Source of the DNA: Acidobacteriota bacterium
Lineage (GTDB): Bacteria > Acidobacteriota > Terriglobia > Terriglobales > Acidobacteriaceae
NCBI GenBank assembly: GCA_021826695.1
Contig: JAKAYS010000012.1
Span: 1-37,302 of the forward strand
Direction: 5' to 3'
Length of the DNA: 37,302 nucleotides
The notes beneath the pieces are model-generated. The model worked only from the letters and a program-made list of their open reading frames with translations. It had not been told where the DNA came from and ran no database searches. Shown piece by piece: positions 16,897 through 25,453 of this stretch; the stretch's first letter is position 1; each line of letters begins with the position of its first letter. Both the position numbers and the translations under genes were made by a program.

Positions 16897-19800
16897 ATGG
16901 AATCCAACCGATGCAGATCGATAGACCCTCGCGTCGGCCTGTACGATGCGCGTTATGAGCACGACGCTTGCGGCACGGGCTTTGTCGCCTCGCTCCACGC
17001 CGAGCCAAGCCACAAAATCGTAGAAGACGCGTTGACCGCGCTGGGACGCCTGGCGCATCGCGGCGCTGTCGCCGCGGATGGCAAGAGCAGTGATGGCGTG
17101 GGAGTTCTGACCTCCATTCCTCGGGCGTTCCTGCTTCGCGGAACAGGCATTGTGTTGCCCGCGGAACAAGCGCTGGCAGTGGGAATGTTCTTTCTGCCGC
17201 AACAGGATCCGGATTTGGCGGCAGCGGAATTTGAGCGTGCCGCCAGCGCTGAAGGGCTGCAACTGCTGGGTTGGCGCAATGTTCCTTTGGAGACTTCCGT
17301 GCTGGGGACCAGCGCGCTGGAGAGTCTGCCAGTCATTCGCCAGGCGCTGCTGACGCAGGAAGTCAACGCCATTGCTGGAGATACCGAGCACGGAAATTTC
17401 GAGCGCCGCCTTTTCCTGGCGCGCAAACAGTTTGAGCGCTGCCACACCGGCGCGTATGTGTGCTCGCTTTCGTCGAAAACCCTGGTGTACAAAGCGTTGT
17501 GCGCCGGTCGGCTGCTGGCCGAATTTTATCCAGACCTGGCGGAGGCGGACTTCACTTCGTCCTTCGCGTTGTTCCATCAGCGGTATGCGACGAACGTATT
17601 GCCATCGTGGCACCTGGCGCAGCCGTTGCGCACACTCGCGCACAATGGCGAGATCAATACCATCTGGGGCAATCGCGCGCGCATGGCGGCTCGCATGTCG
17701 ATGCTGCCGCCGGAATACTATCCAGTCCTTTCGGAAAACGGATCGGACTCGACCAGCCTGGATGAGACGGTGGAGTTGCTGGCGCGCACCGGACGCACGC
17801 TGGCGGAAGCAATTCGCATGCTGGTCCCTCCCGCCATGCAGCAGATGCAGACAGCTTTTCTTCGCTACCACGCCGACTGCACAGAGCCATGGGACGGTCC
17901 GGCTGCGCTTACCTTTGCCGATGGCAGCCTGATCGGGGCTTCCCTCGATCGCAATGGACTGCGTCCTTGCCGCTACGCGGTCACCCAGCAGGGATTGGTC
18001 GTCGTCGGTTCGGAGGCGGGGCTGGTGGATCTCGATCCGGAAGACATCGTCCAGAGCGGTCGCGTCGGTCCGGGCCAGATGATGGTCGTCGATCTGAAAG
18101 CGCATCGTCTCTACAACGACCATGAATTGCACACACTGTTCGACCGCGCCGAAGAATATTCGGAATTGCTGGAAAATGTTCCTCTGGAGCCTGTTGAGTT
18201 GCAGCCTGCCATTGCAGCCGGTTGCCTGCAGGAATTGCAGCGCAGTTTTGGCTACACGCGCGAGGACATCAAGATCGTTCTGCCGCCGATGGCCGCCGAC
18301 GGCAAAGACGCCATCTGGTCCATGGGAGATGACACGCCGATTGCGCCGCTGGCGAGTACGCCGCGCTCGCTCTACGCCTACTTCCGGCAGCGCTTCGCCC
18401 AGGTCACGAATCCGCCGATCGATCCGCTGCGCGAATCTTGTGTGTTCTCCCTGCACACGCGTCTCGGCCCGTGGCCGGACCTGCTGAATCGTCATGCGCG
18501 GCTGCCCGGCTTGGCGCTTGCGTCACCATTTCTTTCTCTGGGGCAGATGGAAGCGTTGCGGCGGCGCCAGCATCCGCTGTGCGATCGGCTGCCTTTGGCG
18601 ACCCTCGAATGCACCTACCCGGCTAGCGGTTCGCTGCGAGATGCGATTGCCGCTCTCTGTCTGGAAGCGCAACATCTCATCGAGGGCGGCGCGCGAATTC
18701 TTCTATTGACAGACCGCGCCATGGCGGACCAGATGCTGCTGCTACCGATTCCCATGGCCATGGCCACTGGAGCGGTACACCACGCGCTTGTTCGTGCCGG
18801 ATTGCGCACACGCGCCGGTCTTGCCGTGGAAGCTGGAGACTGCCGCGATCTGCATCACGCCGCCGTGTTGATCGGTTATGGGGCCGGCGCGGTGTGTCCA
18901 TGGCTGGCGCTGGAGACGGCGCGCAGTTGGAATGGGGCCGAAGGCGAGACGCAGATGCTGCACGCCTTTGAGCTGGGTCTCGCCAAGGTGATGTCCAAGA
19001 TGGGCATCTCCGTGATCGACAGCTATCGCGGCGCGCAACTGTTCGACGCCTTGGGGCTGGACAGAGAAGTGATCGAGACATGTTTCCCCGGCACCGCCTC
19101 GCCGCTGTCGGGTATTGGCTTCGATGGGATTGAGTCGATGGTGCGCGCCGCCGGTCCACCGGCTGTCCAGGAAGGCCCCGCCGCCGACCTTCCCGATCCA
19201 GGCTGGGTGCGTTACCGGAAAGATGCGGAGTCGCACGCCTGGCAGCCGCCGACAGTGAAAGCGCTGCAAATCTTTACCGGCGCGGCGCGCGGCGCCGCCG
19301 TCGCCACGCTGGAACCGGCACAGGCCTGGACGCACTTTACAGATGAAGTTCGCGGGCGCCGCTCGCTGGCCCTGCGCGATCTGCTGACCATCAACGCGGC
19401 CGCGTCTGCATTGCCGATTGCGGAGGTGGAACCGCCGCAGCAACTGGTGCGTCGTTTTATTGCCAGCGCCATGTCGCTCGGTTCGCTTAGTCCGGAGACG
19501 CACCAGACCATTACGCTGGGAATGAACAGCATGGGCGCGCGCTCGAATTCCGGCGAAGGCGGAGAAGATCCCGACACCTACCGGGCGCTGCCGAACACTG
19601 GCGCCCCGGCCATCCGCCGCGACAACAAAATCAAGCAGGTCGCTTCCGGACGATTCGGCGTTACGGCGGAATATCTGGCGCATGCGGACGAGTTGGAGAT
19701 CAAGGTGGCGCAAGGCTCGAAGCCTGGCGAAGGCGGCCAGTTGCCCAGCCATAAGGTGACGGCATTGATTGCGCGACTGCGGCACGCGCAGCCCGGAGTG

Positions 19801-21306
19801 GCGTTGATTTCTCCGCCGCCGCACCACGACATCTACAGCATTGAAGATTTGGCCCAGTTGATCTACGACTTGAAGCGCGTCAATCCGCGCGCTCGCGTCG
19901 GCGTCAAGCTGGTCTCGGAGCTGGGCGTGGGGACGGTGGCCGCTGGCGTCGCCAAGGCTTACGCGGACTACGTCATCATCGCCGGACACGCAGGCGGCAC
20001 CGGCGCTTCGCCGCTTTCGAGCATCAAGCACACCGGCAATCCGTGGGAGATGGGATTGGCTGAAACGCAACAGGTATTGATGCGCAACGGTCTGCGCGGG
20101 CGTATTCGCGTGCGCGTCGATGGCGGTCTGTGTACCGCGCGCGACGTATTGATTGCGGCGCTGCTCGGCGCGGAAGAGTTTGCCTTTGGTACTTCTGTGC
20201 TGGTGGCGCTGGGCTGCGACATGGCGCGGCAATGCCACCTGAACACCTGTCCGGCGGGCATCGCGACGCAGAAGCCGGAGTTGCGCGCGAAATTCCGGGG
20301 CAAGCCGGAGCACGTGGTCAAGTTCTTCGAGCAAATTGCGCTGGAGTTGCAGGCATTGCTGGCGGAATACGGTCTTCCCTCGCTGGAACACGCAATTGGG
20401 CGCGTCGATCTGTTGGAACAAGTTCGCAGTATAGGAGACCTCGACCTTACGCCACTGCTTGCGCAGGTGGAGGATGGTGGCCCGGTGCGTTGTATAGCGG
20501 AACGCAACGATCGTCCGGAAGACCATGCTCCGCTGGACGATGCCTGGCTGGGGCCTGCAACCAGGGCTGTGCGTGAGGGAAAAAACTTTACGGCCACGAC
20601 GGTCATTCGCAATCAGGACCGCTCCTTTGGCGCGCGGCTGGCGGGCGAACTGGCATTGCAGAAGGCACAAGGCGCAGAAATATCCGGGACCGTGCAACTC
20701 CATTGCAGCGGCACGGCGGGACAATCGTTCGGGGCGTTCGCCGTTCCAGAAATGCATCTATTGCTGGATGGCCAGGCGAATGACTTCGTCGGCAAGGGAC
20801 TGTCGGGTGGCGAGATCATTCTCCGCGCCACGGGACGCGCGGCGCGAGACAGTTCGCGCCACATCCTCCTCGGCAATGTTGCGCTGTATGGGGCAACCAG
20901 CGGTTCACTCTTTGTGTCTGGGGCGGCGGGCGAGCGATTTGCCGTGCGCAACTCCGGTGCGACTGCCGTAGTGGAAGGAATTGGCGACCACGGGTGCGAA
21001 TATATGACAGGCGGCGTGGTGGTCGTGCTGGGCCGCGCGGGCGCAAACTTTGGCGCGGGCATGACCGGCGGCGTGGCGTTTGTTCTCGATGAGGATGGCA
21101 GTTATTTCTCCAGCCATCGCTACCATGCCAGCTTTTTGAAACCGCACAAGTTCGCCGAGATGACAGCGGAAATGCAGCAGCAACTGGAAACGCTGGTTCG
21201 CCTGCATGAGGAAAAGACGGGCAGCGCGAAGGCCGCGACTCTGCTGGCAGACTGGCTTTTCCACGCGCAAAAATTCCTGTGCTTCACTCCACTGCCGCAA
21301 GCCTGA
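16897..21306 (+). CDS. gltB: Glutamate synthase, large (alpha) subunit
   Basis: 1469 residues. It makes two glutamates from glutamine and 2-oxoglutarate. The N-terminal class-II glutaminase domain begins at Cys25 (DACGTGF), the nucleophile freed after removal of a 24-residue propeptide. Central and FMN domains follow (SLSPETH, MNSMGARSNSGEGGEDP, KPGEGGQLPSHKV, GHAGGTGASP). The 3Fe-4S ligands are Cys1107, Cys1113 and Cys1118 in CDMARQCHLNTC. The C-terminal beta-helix domain has Gly-rich repeats (LSGGEIILR, YMTGGVVVVLG, GMTGGVAFV). No gltD follows; the beta subunit must be elsewhere, or ferredoxin is the donor. A GGAG lies 16 nt before the ATG, so the ribosome binding site is poor; the start is chosen because it puts the Cys at a normal propeptide distance. 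It is divergent from argR. Confidence 0.96.
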   Translation: MESNRCRSIDPRVGLYDARYEHDACGTGFVASLHAEPSHKIVEDALTALGRLAHRGAVAADGKSSDGVGVLTSIPRAFLLRGTGIVLPAEQALAVGMFFLPQQDPDLAAAEFERAASAEGLQLLGWRNVPLETSVLGTSALESLPVIRQALLTQEVNAIAGDTEHGNFERRLFLARKQFERCHTGAYVCSLSSKTLVYKALCAGRLLAEFYPDLAEADFTSSFALFHQRYATNVLPSWHLAQPLRTLAHNGEINTIWGNRARMAARMSMLPPEYYPVLSENGSDSTSLDETVELLARTGRTLAEAIRMLVPPAMQQMQTAFLRYHADCTEPWDGPAALTFADGSLIGASLDRNGLRPCRYAVTQQGLVVVGSEAGLVDLDPEDIVQSGRVGPGQMMVVDLKAHRLYNDHELHTLFDRAEEYSELLENVPLEPVELQPAIAAGCLQELQRSFGYTREDIKIVLPPMAADGKDAIWSMGDDTPIAPLASTPRSLYAYFRQRFAQVTNPPIDPLRESCVFSLHTRLGPWPDLLNRHARLPGLALASPFLSLGQMEALRRRQHPLCDRLPLATLECTYPASGSLRDAIAALCLEAQHLIEGGARILLLTDRAMADQMLLLPIPMAMATGAVHHALVRAGLRTRAGLAVEAGDCRDLHHAAVLIGYGAGAVCPWLALETARSWNGAEGETQMLHAFELGLAKVMSKMGISVIDSYRGAQLFDALGLDREVIETCFPGTASPLSGIGFDGIESMVRAAGPPAVQEGPAADLPDPGWVRYRKDAESHAWQPPTVKALQIFTGAARGAAVATLEPAQAWTHFTDEVRGRRSLALRDLLTINAAASALPIAEVEPPQQLVRRFIASAMSLGSLSPETHQTITLGMNSMGARSNSGEGGEDPDTYRALPNTGAPAIRRDNKIKQVASGRFGVTAEYLAHADELEIKVAQGSKPGEGGQLPSHKVTALIARLRHAQPGVALISPPPHHDIYSIEDLAQLIYDLKRVNPRARVGVKLVSELGVGTVAAGVAKAYADYVIIAGHAGGTGASPLSSIKHTGNPWEMGLAETQQVLMRNGLRGRIRVRVDGGLCTARDVLIAALLGAEEFAFGTSVLVALGCDMARQCHLNTCPAGIATQKPELRAKFRGKPEHVVKFFEQIALELQALLAEYGLPSLEHAIGRVDLLEQVRSIGDLDLTPLLAQVEDGGPVRCIAERNDRPEDHAPLDDAWLGPATRAVREGKNFTATTVIRNQDRSFGARLAGELALQKAQGAEISGTVQLHCSGTAGQSFGAFAVPEMHLLLDGQANDFVGKGLSGGEIILRATGRAARDSSRHILLGNVALYGATSGSLFVSGAAGERFAVRNSGATAVVEGIGDHGCEYMTGGVVVVLGRAGANFGAGMTGGVAFVLDEDGSYFSSHRYHASFLKPHKFAEMTAEMQQQLETLVRLHEEKTGSAKAATLLADWLFHAQKFLCFTPLPQA

Positions 21307-21338
21307 GCAGGTCTGATATAAACGGGCTTGATCCTATA

Positions 21339-21530
21339 GCAAATTAAAAGATACTGTAATTGAAATAAGTGTTCGTCATTCTGAGGTCGCCGCGGCGACC
21401 GAAGAATTCAGAGAGGGATGGCTGCGCTCGACAGGCAAATATCGTCTGGATTCTTCACTACGCTCCGCGGAGTTTACCCTGAGCGAAGCCGAAGGGTTCA
21501 GAATGACTCCTTTGGACATCGGACTACACC
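21339..21530. repeat. Palindromic intergenic element, copy 2
   Basis: About 190 bp between gltB and the acyl-CoA ligase gene. The left part matches copy 1 almost base for base (AAGATACTGT...GTCATTCTGAGGTCGCC). It contains GGTCGCC/GGCGACC (21386-21400), GAAGAATTCAGAG paired with CTGGATTCTTC, and TCATTCTGA paired with TTCAGAATGA near 21498-21507, and ends in GGACTACACC. A second small hairpin, CTCCGCGGAG, is in the middle (21463-21472). No coding frame is supported. Confidence 0.8.
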
Positions 21531-21575
21531 GGCGATGAAAACGCTCCACGCCAACGGAATTGAGAAGATCTCGTC

Positions 21576-23369
21576 ATGAAGTTCGATCTAAAGACGCTGA
21601 ACGATGTATTTTTTCGAGCCTGTACAGGCAATGATGGCCCTGTGATGCAGACCCGCGATGCCGCAGGCAAGTGGCAGCCCATTACGGCGCGGCAACTGTA
21701 TCGGAGAGTTCACGCGTTCGCAGCGGTGCTCTCTGAATGGGGCATTGGCAAAGGGGACCGCGTCGCCATCCTATCGGAAAATCGCTGGGAGTGGGCAGTC
21801 ACGGACTTTGCCGTGCTGGCGCTGGGCGCGGTCGATGTGCCGCTCTACGCAACGCTCACCGCGCAGCAGGTGGCTGGAATGCTGGCCGACTCCGGCGCTC
21901 GGCTTATCGTGGTTTCCTCTGCCGCGCAGTATGAAAAAGTGGCGGCCATCCGCGACCAGACGAAGATCGAAAAAATTGTCGTGATGGACCAGACGCCAAC
22001 CGTCACTCAGGCCGTCTGGTTTGGTGAGTCGATGCCGCCCAACGACACCGGCGCAGAACGCGATGTGAATTTCGACCGCCGCGCCTATGATGTGCGGCCG
22101 GACGATCTGGCCACCATCATATACACGTCAGGAACAACGGGTGAATCGAAAGGCGTAATGCTGACGCACGGCAACATTGCGGCCAACCTGAATGTATCGA
22201 CCTCGGCCTTTTCGTGGGGCCGGCAGGACACATGTATTTCCTTTTTGCCGCTGTCGCACATCACTGCAAGACATGTGGATTACGCGCTTTTCTGCCATGG
22301 GGCAACCATCGCGTATTGCCCGCAGTTCGATCTGTTGCCGCAAGCGATGCGGGAAGTGCGTCCCACCATTTTTGTCGGCGTTCCGCGCGTGTATGAAAAA
22401 GTCCGGCAGGAAGTGCTGCGGCGCGCAGGGGAGTCGAGCGTGAGCGCGTCCATGCTGCAATGGGCATTGCGGCGCGGACAGAAACAGCGTCCGGCGATTC
22501 TTGCGGGAACCAGGCCGCATAGCGCGACATGGAAATTGGCGAACCGACTGGTGCTACGTAAAATTCAACAGGGCTTCGGCGGTCGCGTGGGCACGTATAT
22601 ATCCGGAGGAGCGCCGCTGGGCATCGACACAGCAAGCTGGTTTCTGGATGCTGGGATTCGCATTCAGGAGGGTTATGGCCTGACGGAAACTTCTCCAGTC
22701 ATTGCGCTGAATACAGACCTGCCGTGTCGACTTGGCAGTGTGGGCAGGCCGTTGTCGAATGTCGAAGTGAAAATTGCCCCCGATGGAGAATTGCTGGTGC
22801 GCGGTCCGTCTATTTTTAAGGGTTACTGGAACAAGCCGCAGACGACCGCGGAAAGTTTCGACGCCGAGGGCTGGTTCTTCACCGGAGATATTGCGCGCCT
22901 CGACGCGGACGGTTTCCTGTTCATCACGGACCGCAAGAAAGATTTACTGAAGACCTCCGGTGGAAAGTTTATCGCTCCGCAACCGATTGAAAACCAGTTG
23001 AAAGCGGACGCTCTGGTGGGTAATGCCACAGTCGTCGGCGACAAACACAAGTTTGTATCTGTGCTGATCTCTCCGAACTTTCCCGTGCTGGAAGCCTGGG
23101 CGCGCGAGCAGGGAATCGCTGTTTCCAGTCGCGGGGAGTTAGTGGCGAATCCCGCAGTGGTGGCGGCCTATCAGAAGGTGGTGGACCGGGTGAACGCTAC
23201 GCTTGCCCACTTCGAGACGCTGAAGCGCCTGTGCATCGTTGCCGACGAGTGGACGCTCGAGAGCGGCGAGTTGACTCCCAGCATGAAGCTGAAGCGCCGC
23301 GTCGTGGAGAAACGCTATGCGGCGGAAATTGCCCGACTTTATGCCGACGAGGCGACGTCGCACGGCTAG
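21576..23369 (+). CDS. fadD: Long-chain fatty acid-CoA ligase (AMP-forming)
   Basis: 597 residues, ANL superfamily. It activates a fatty acid to acyl-adenylate and then acyl-CoA. The ATP P-loop YTSGTTGESKG is at 183-193, followed by ISFLPLSHITAR, SGGAPL, YGLTETSP, GWFFTGDIARLD, the hinge DRKKDLLKTSGGKFIAP and the C-terminal PSMKLKRRVVEKRY containing the catalytic lysine region. Size and motifs fit bacterial long-chain ligases of the FAA1/FadD15 type. A GAGAAGA stretch lies about 9 nt before the ATG. Palindromic elements stand on both sides of this gene plus the following small one. Exact chain length preference is unknown. Confidence 0.9.
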   Translation: MKFDLKTLNDVFFRACTGNDGPVMQTRDAAGKWQPITARQLYRRVHAFAAVLSEWGIGKGDRVAILSENRWEWAVTDFAVLALGAVDVPLYATLTAQQVAGMLADSGARLIVVSSAAQYEKVAAIRDQTKIEKIVVMDQTPTVTQAVWFGESMPPNDTGAERDVNFDRRAYDVRPDDLATIIYTSGTTGESKGVMLTHGNIAANLNVSTSAFSWGRQDTCISFLPLSHITARHVDYALFCHGATIAYCPQFDLLPQAMREVRPTIFVGVPRVYEKVRQEVLRRAGESSVSASMLQWALRRGQKQRPAILAGTRPHSATWKLANRLVLRKIQQGFGGRVGTYISGGAPLGIDTASWFLDAGIRIQEGYGLTETSPVIALNTDLPCRLGSVGRPLSNVEVKIAPDGELLVRGPSIFKGYWNKPQTTAESFDAEGWFFTGDIARLDADGFLFITDRKKDLLKTSGGKFIAPQPIENQLKADALVGNATVVGDKHKFVSVLISPNFPVLEAWAREQGIAVSSRGELVANPAVVAAYQKVVDRVNATLAHFETLKRLCIVADEWTLESGELTPSMKLKRRVVEKRYAAEIARLYADEATSHG

Positions 23370-23370
23370 A

Positions 23371-23392
23371 CCAGAATGACTCCTCTCGCCGA
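23371..23392. repeat. Possible truncated end of the palindromic element
   Basis: Immediately after the fadD stop, CAGAATGACTCCTCTCGCC resembles the right arm of the palindromic elements (TTCAGAATGACTC followed by TCGCTAACC in copy 3). Only about 20 bp are preserved, without the other arm, so it may be a relic or coincidence. Confidence 0.35.
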
Positions 23393-23433
23393 GTTGGATT
23401 GCTCTCTGGTTTATCATCATGCATGAGGGTCCT

Positions 23434-23829
23434 ATGAGCATGATTGTCAAGACACGGCTGCCAGTGATGTTGCTTGCGGCACTGTCCCTATTGGTCTGGT
23501 GTAAACCATCCTATGCCGATACCCATGCAAAGCGCGTCCATTTGCACGGCACGCTGATCGATTTGACATGCTGGAACGATCGCACGGGCGACAGCGCCAC
23601 GTTATTGCGCGAGCACACCAAGCGCTGCATGCAGATGCCGGACTGCGTCCGCAGCGGTTATGCCGTGGTGACGCCGGATGGCAAAGTCTACAAGATGGAT
23701 CCTGCCAGCAATGAAAGCACGACCAAGTGGATTGCGGCCACGCAGCACGATGCGAACTGGCGCGTGGATGTGAAGGGCCGCGTGCAGGACGGGCTGCTCG
23801 ACGTGAGTAAGATTCAACTGCAAAAGTGA
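23434..23829 (+). CDS. Small secreted Cys-containing protein of unknown function
   Basis: 131 residues from the ATG at 23434, chosen because GAGGG sits 4 nt upstream; in-frame ATGs at 23419 and 23440 are alternatives. A Sec signal peptide is clear: a basic start (IVKTRLP), a hydrophobic core (VMLLAALSLLVW) and a likely cleavage after SYADT near residue 30. The mature part of about 100 residues has three cysteines in an LTCWND...KRCMQMPDC pattern, then SGYAVVTPDGKVYKMD, and ends in a predicted beta-rich segment. Similar small exported proteins with a Cys...RKCxxMPxC / SGYGV..DGKFYKFD pattern seem recurrent in acidobacteria from memory, but no function is known to me. It lies 64 bp after fadD and may be cotranscribed. 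Confidence 0.72.
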   Translation: MSMIVKTRLPVMLLAALSLLVWCKPSYADTHAKRVHLHGTLIDLTCWNDRTGDSATLLREHTKRCMQMPDCVRSGYAVVTPDGKVYKMDPASNESTTKWIAATQHDANWRVDVKGRVQDGLLDVSKIQLQK

Positions 23830-23835
23830 TGCGAC

Positions 23836-24009
23836 TATCCAAATGGACGAAGAGCGTCGTTCTGAACGACGCATAGCGGAGTGAAGAATCCAGAGGACGA
23901 TAGCGGCACTTACGAGGCGAATATAATCTGGATTCTTCACTCCGGTCGTTCGCCGCGGCGAGCGACCTCCGTTCAGAATGACTCTCGCTAACCATCCAGC
24001 TACACTAAC
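23836..24009. repeat. Palindromic intergenic element, copy 3
   Basis: About 175 bp between the small secreted protein and pfkA. It shares GAAGAATCCAGAGGACGATAG and GGC-CTTACGA with copy 1, the CTGGATTCTTCAC arm with copy 2, and the right end GTTCAGAATGACTC...CATCCAGCTACACTAACTA. Its left arm has diverged (TCGTTCTGAACGACG, itself a small palindrome at 23857-23871). A local CGCCGCGGCG palindrome lies at 23951-23960. It is in the same orientation as copy 2, on the opposite side of the fadD-small gene pair. Confidence 0.75.
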
Positions 24010-24062
24010 TATGGAAATTTCTAGAAGCAAAAAAAATCACTCACTTTTAAGGAGACAGCATC

Positions 24063-25106
24063 ATGCGGATTGGTATTTTGACGGGTGGCGGGGATTGTCC
24101 CGGTTTGAACGCGGTGATTCGCGCAGCGGTACGCAAGGGCATCTTCCATCACGGAGATGAATTTCTCGGCTTCATCGAAGGATGGCGCGGCGTGCTGGAA
24201 AATAAGACCATGCCGCTGACCATCGACAGTGTCTCCGGCATTCTGCATCTCGGCGGGACCATTCTGCGCACCTCGCGCACCAACGCGCGCAAAAAAGAAG
24301 GCGGCATCGAGCAATGCATCGCGACCATCCAGCGCAATAAGCTGGACGCCATGATTACCATCGGCGGCGATGACACGCAGGGAGTGGCGAACGCGCTGGT
24401 GGAAAAAGGCGTCAAGTGCGTTGGAGTTCCCAAGACGATCGACAACGATCTGAGCGGCACGGATGTGTGCTTTGGCTTCGATACGGCGGTCAGCATCGCC
24501 ACGGAAGCTGTCGACCGGCTGCACTCGACGGCGGAAGCGCACAACCGCGTCATCGTTTGCGAAGTGATGGGTCGCGATGCGGGCTGGATTGCGTTGTATA
24601 CGGGAATTGCTGGCGGAGCGGATGCGATCCTGGTGCCGGAGAAGCCGATCGATCTGGATGAGGTCTGCGCCATTGTGAAGGAACGCCACGCACGCGGCAA
24701 ATATTTCAGCATCATCGTCGTCGCGGAGGGCGCGAAGATGCCCGCCAGCGGGGAACTGGCGACCCACGGCACCAAGCTGGACGAATTCGGTCATGCACGG
24801 CTGGCCGGCATCGGCCAATTTGTTGCGGATGAGATTGAGAAGCGCACCGGCTTCGAGACGCGCTCCGTTAACCTGGGACACACCCAGCGCGGCGGCACAC
24901 CCACGGCCTATGACCGGATGCTGGCCACGCGTTACGGCTCGGCTGCCATCGATCTGGTGCATGAGGGCAAGTTTGGCCGTCTGGTTGTTTTGCGTGGCAC
25001 GGAGATCACCAATATTCCACTGAAAGACGCAATCGCCAAGACGCGGACGGTCCCGGATGAATTGTTGGCCCTGGGCCGGGGATTGCAGCCCGTCATGAAG
25101 AAATAG
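24063..25106 (+). CDS. pfkA: 6-phosphofructokinase, predicted pyrophosphate-dependent type
   Basis: 347 residues, PFK-A family. It phosphorylates fructose 6-phosphate to fructose 1,6-bisphosphate. Motifs are GILTGGGDCPGLNA at 4-17, GGDD at 101-104, PKTIDNDL at 123-130 with catalytic Asp127, and MGRDAGW near 179-185. In ATP-dependent enzymes positions 104 and 124 (E. coli numbering, which coincides here) are Gly and Gly; Asp104 and Lys124 mark the PPi-dependent enzymes, whose reaction is reversible. So the phosphoryl donor is predicted to be pyrophosphate. A strong AAGGAG lies 8-9 nt before the ATG, and a rho-independent terminator follows. It stands alone between a palindromic element and a degraded regulator gene. 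Confidence 0.93.
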   Translation: MRIGILTGGGDCPGLNAVIRAAVRKGIFHHGDEFLGFIEGWRGVLENKTMPLTIDSVSGILHLGGTILRTSRTNARKKEGGIEQCIATIQRNKLDAMITIGGDDTQGVANALVEKGVKCVGVPKTIDNDLSGTDVCFGFDTAVSIATEAVDRLHSTAEAHNRVIVCEVMGRDAGWIALYTGIAGGADAILVPEKPIDLDEVCAIVKERHARGKYFSIIVVAEGAKMPASGELATHGTKLDEFGHARLAGIGQFVADEIEKRTGFETRSVNLGHTQRGGTPTAYDRMLATRYGSAAIDLVHEGKFGRLVVLRGTEITNIPLKDAIAKTRTVPDELLALGRGLQPVMKK

Positions 25107-25128
25107 GTTTGCCATCCTCAAGACCGCC

Positions 25129-25167
25129 GCGCATGGCCAGCTTTATAGTGCTGGCCATGCGCGTTTT
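25129..25167 (+). terminator. Rho-independent terminator of pfkA
   Basis: A perfect 13-bp stem, GCGCATGGCCAGC (25129-25141) with GCTGGCCATGCGC (25150-25162), an 8-nt loop, and then GTTTTG. It begins 22 bp after the pfkA stop. Confidence 0.85.
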
Positions 25168-25293
25168 GGGGCCACAGGTCAACAATGCATGCCAGAAACT
25201 CCTATCGGCGGGTCTGTAAGAGGAATCAGCGCAAGCACAGCACCAAGTATTGTAGTCAGCTAATGGGGACATACGTTCCGTAGCACTTTCTGG

Positions 25294-25398
25294 CTATTCT
25301 GCCTCCTCGCTGAAGCCCCTACGGAAGTCTCCCGGACAAAGACCGAAAAAAGCCTGTTGAAATCCGCACAAAAGCGGCCTATAACCAGAGTCCAAAGT
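25294..25398 (-). pseudogene. Relic of the C-terminus of an AraC-family regulator
   Basis: The minus strand reads GYRPLLCGFQQAFFGLCPG followed by DFRRGFSEEAE and a stop. This resembles the end of the second HTH of AraC-family regulators (GFxS...FxRAFxxxFGLSPGDFRRxF), with a few residues missing in the middle. Upstream of it on this strand no AraC-like sequence continues: the frame runs on as the antisense of the excisionase-type gene. So only about 34 codons of an ancestral gene survive. Recognition is by eye from a short stretch. Confidence 0.4.
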
Positions 25399-25453
25399 GT
25401 TTTTCCGGAGAAGGCCCCGGGACATCGGAAAGCTGGAACAGAAGGTGCAGAAA

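Noticed and set aside
16864-20757. Very long minus-strand frames opposite gltB (543 and 671 codons)
   Set aside because: They mirror the codon structure of a high-GC gene with every glutamate synthase motif intact, and have no recognisable domains.
24021-25121. 366-codon minus-strand frame opposite pfkA
   Set aside because: Spans the whole of pfkA in antisense; no recognisable protein features.
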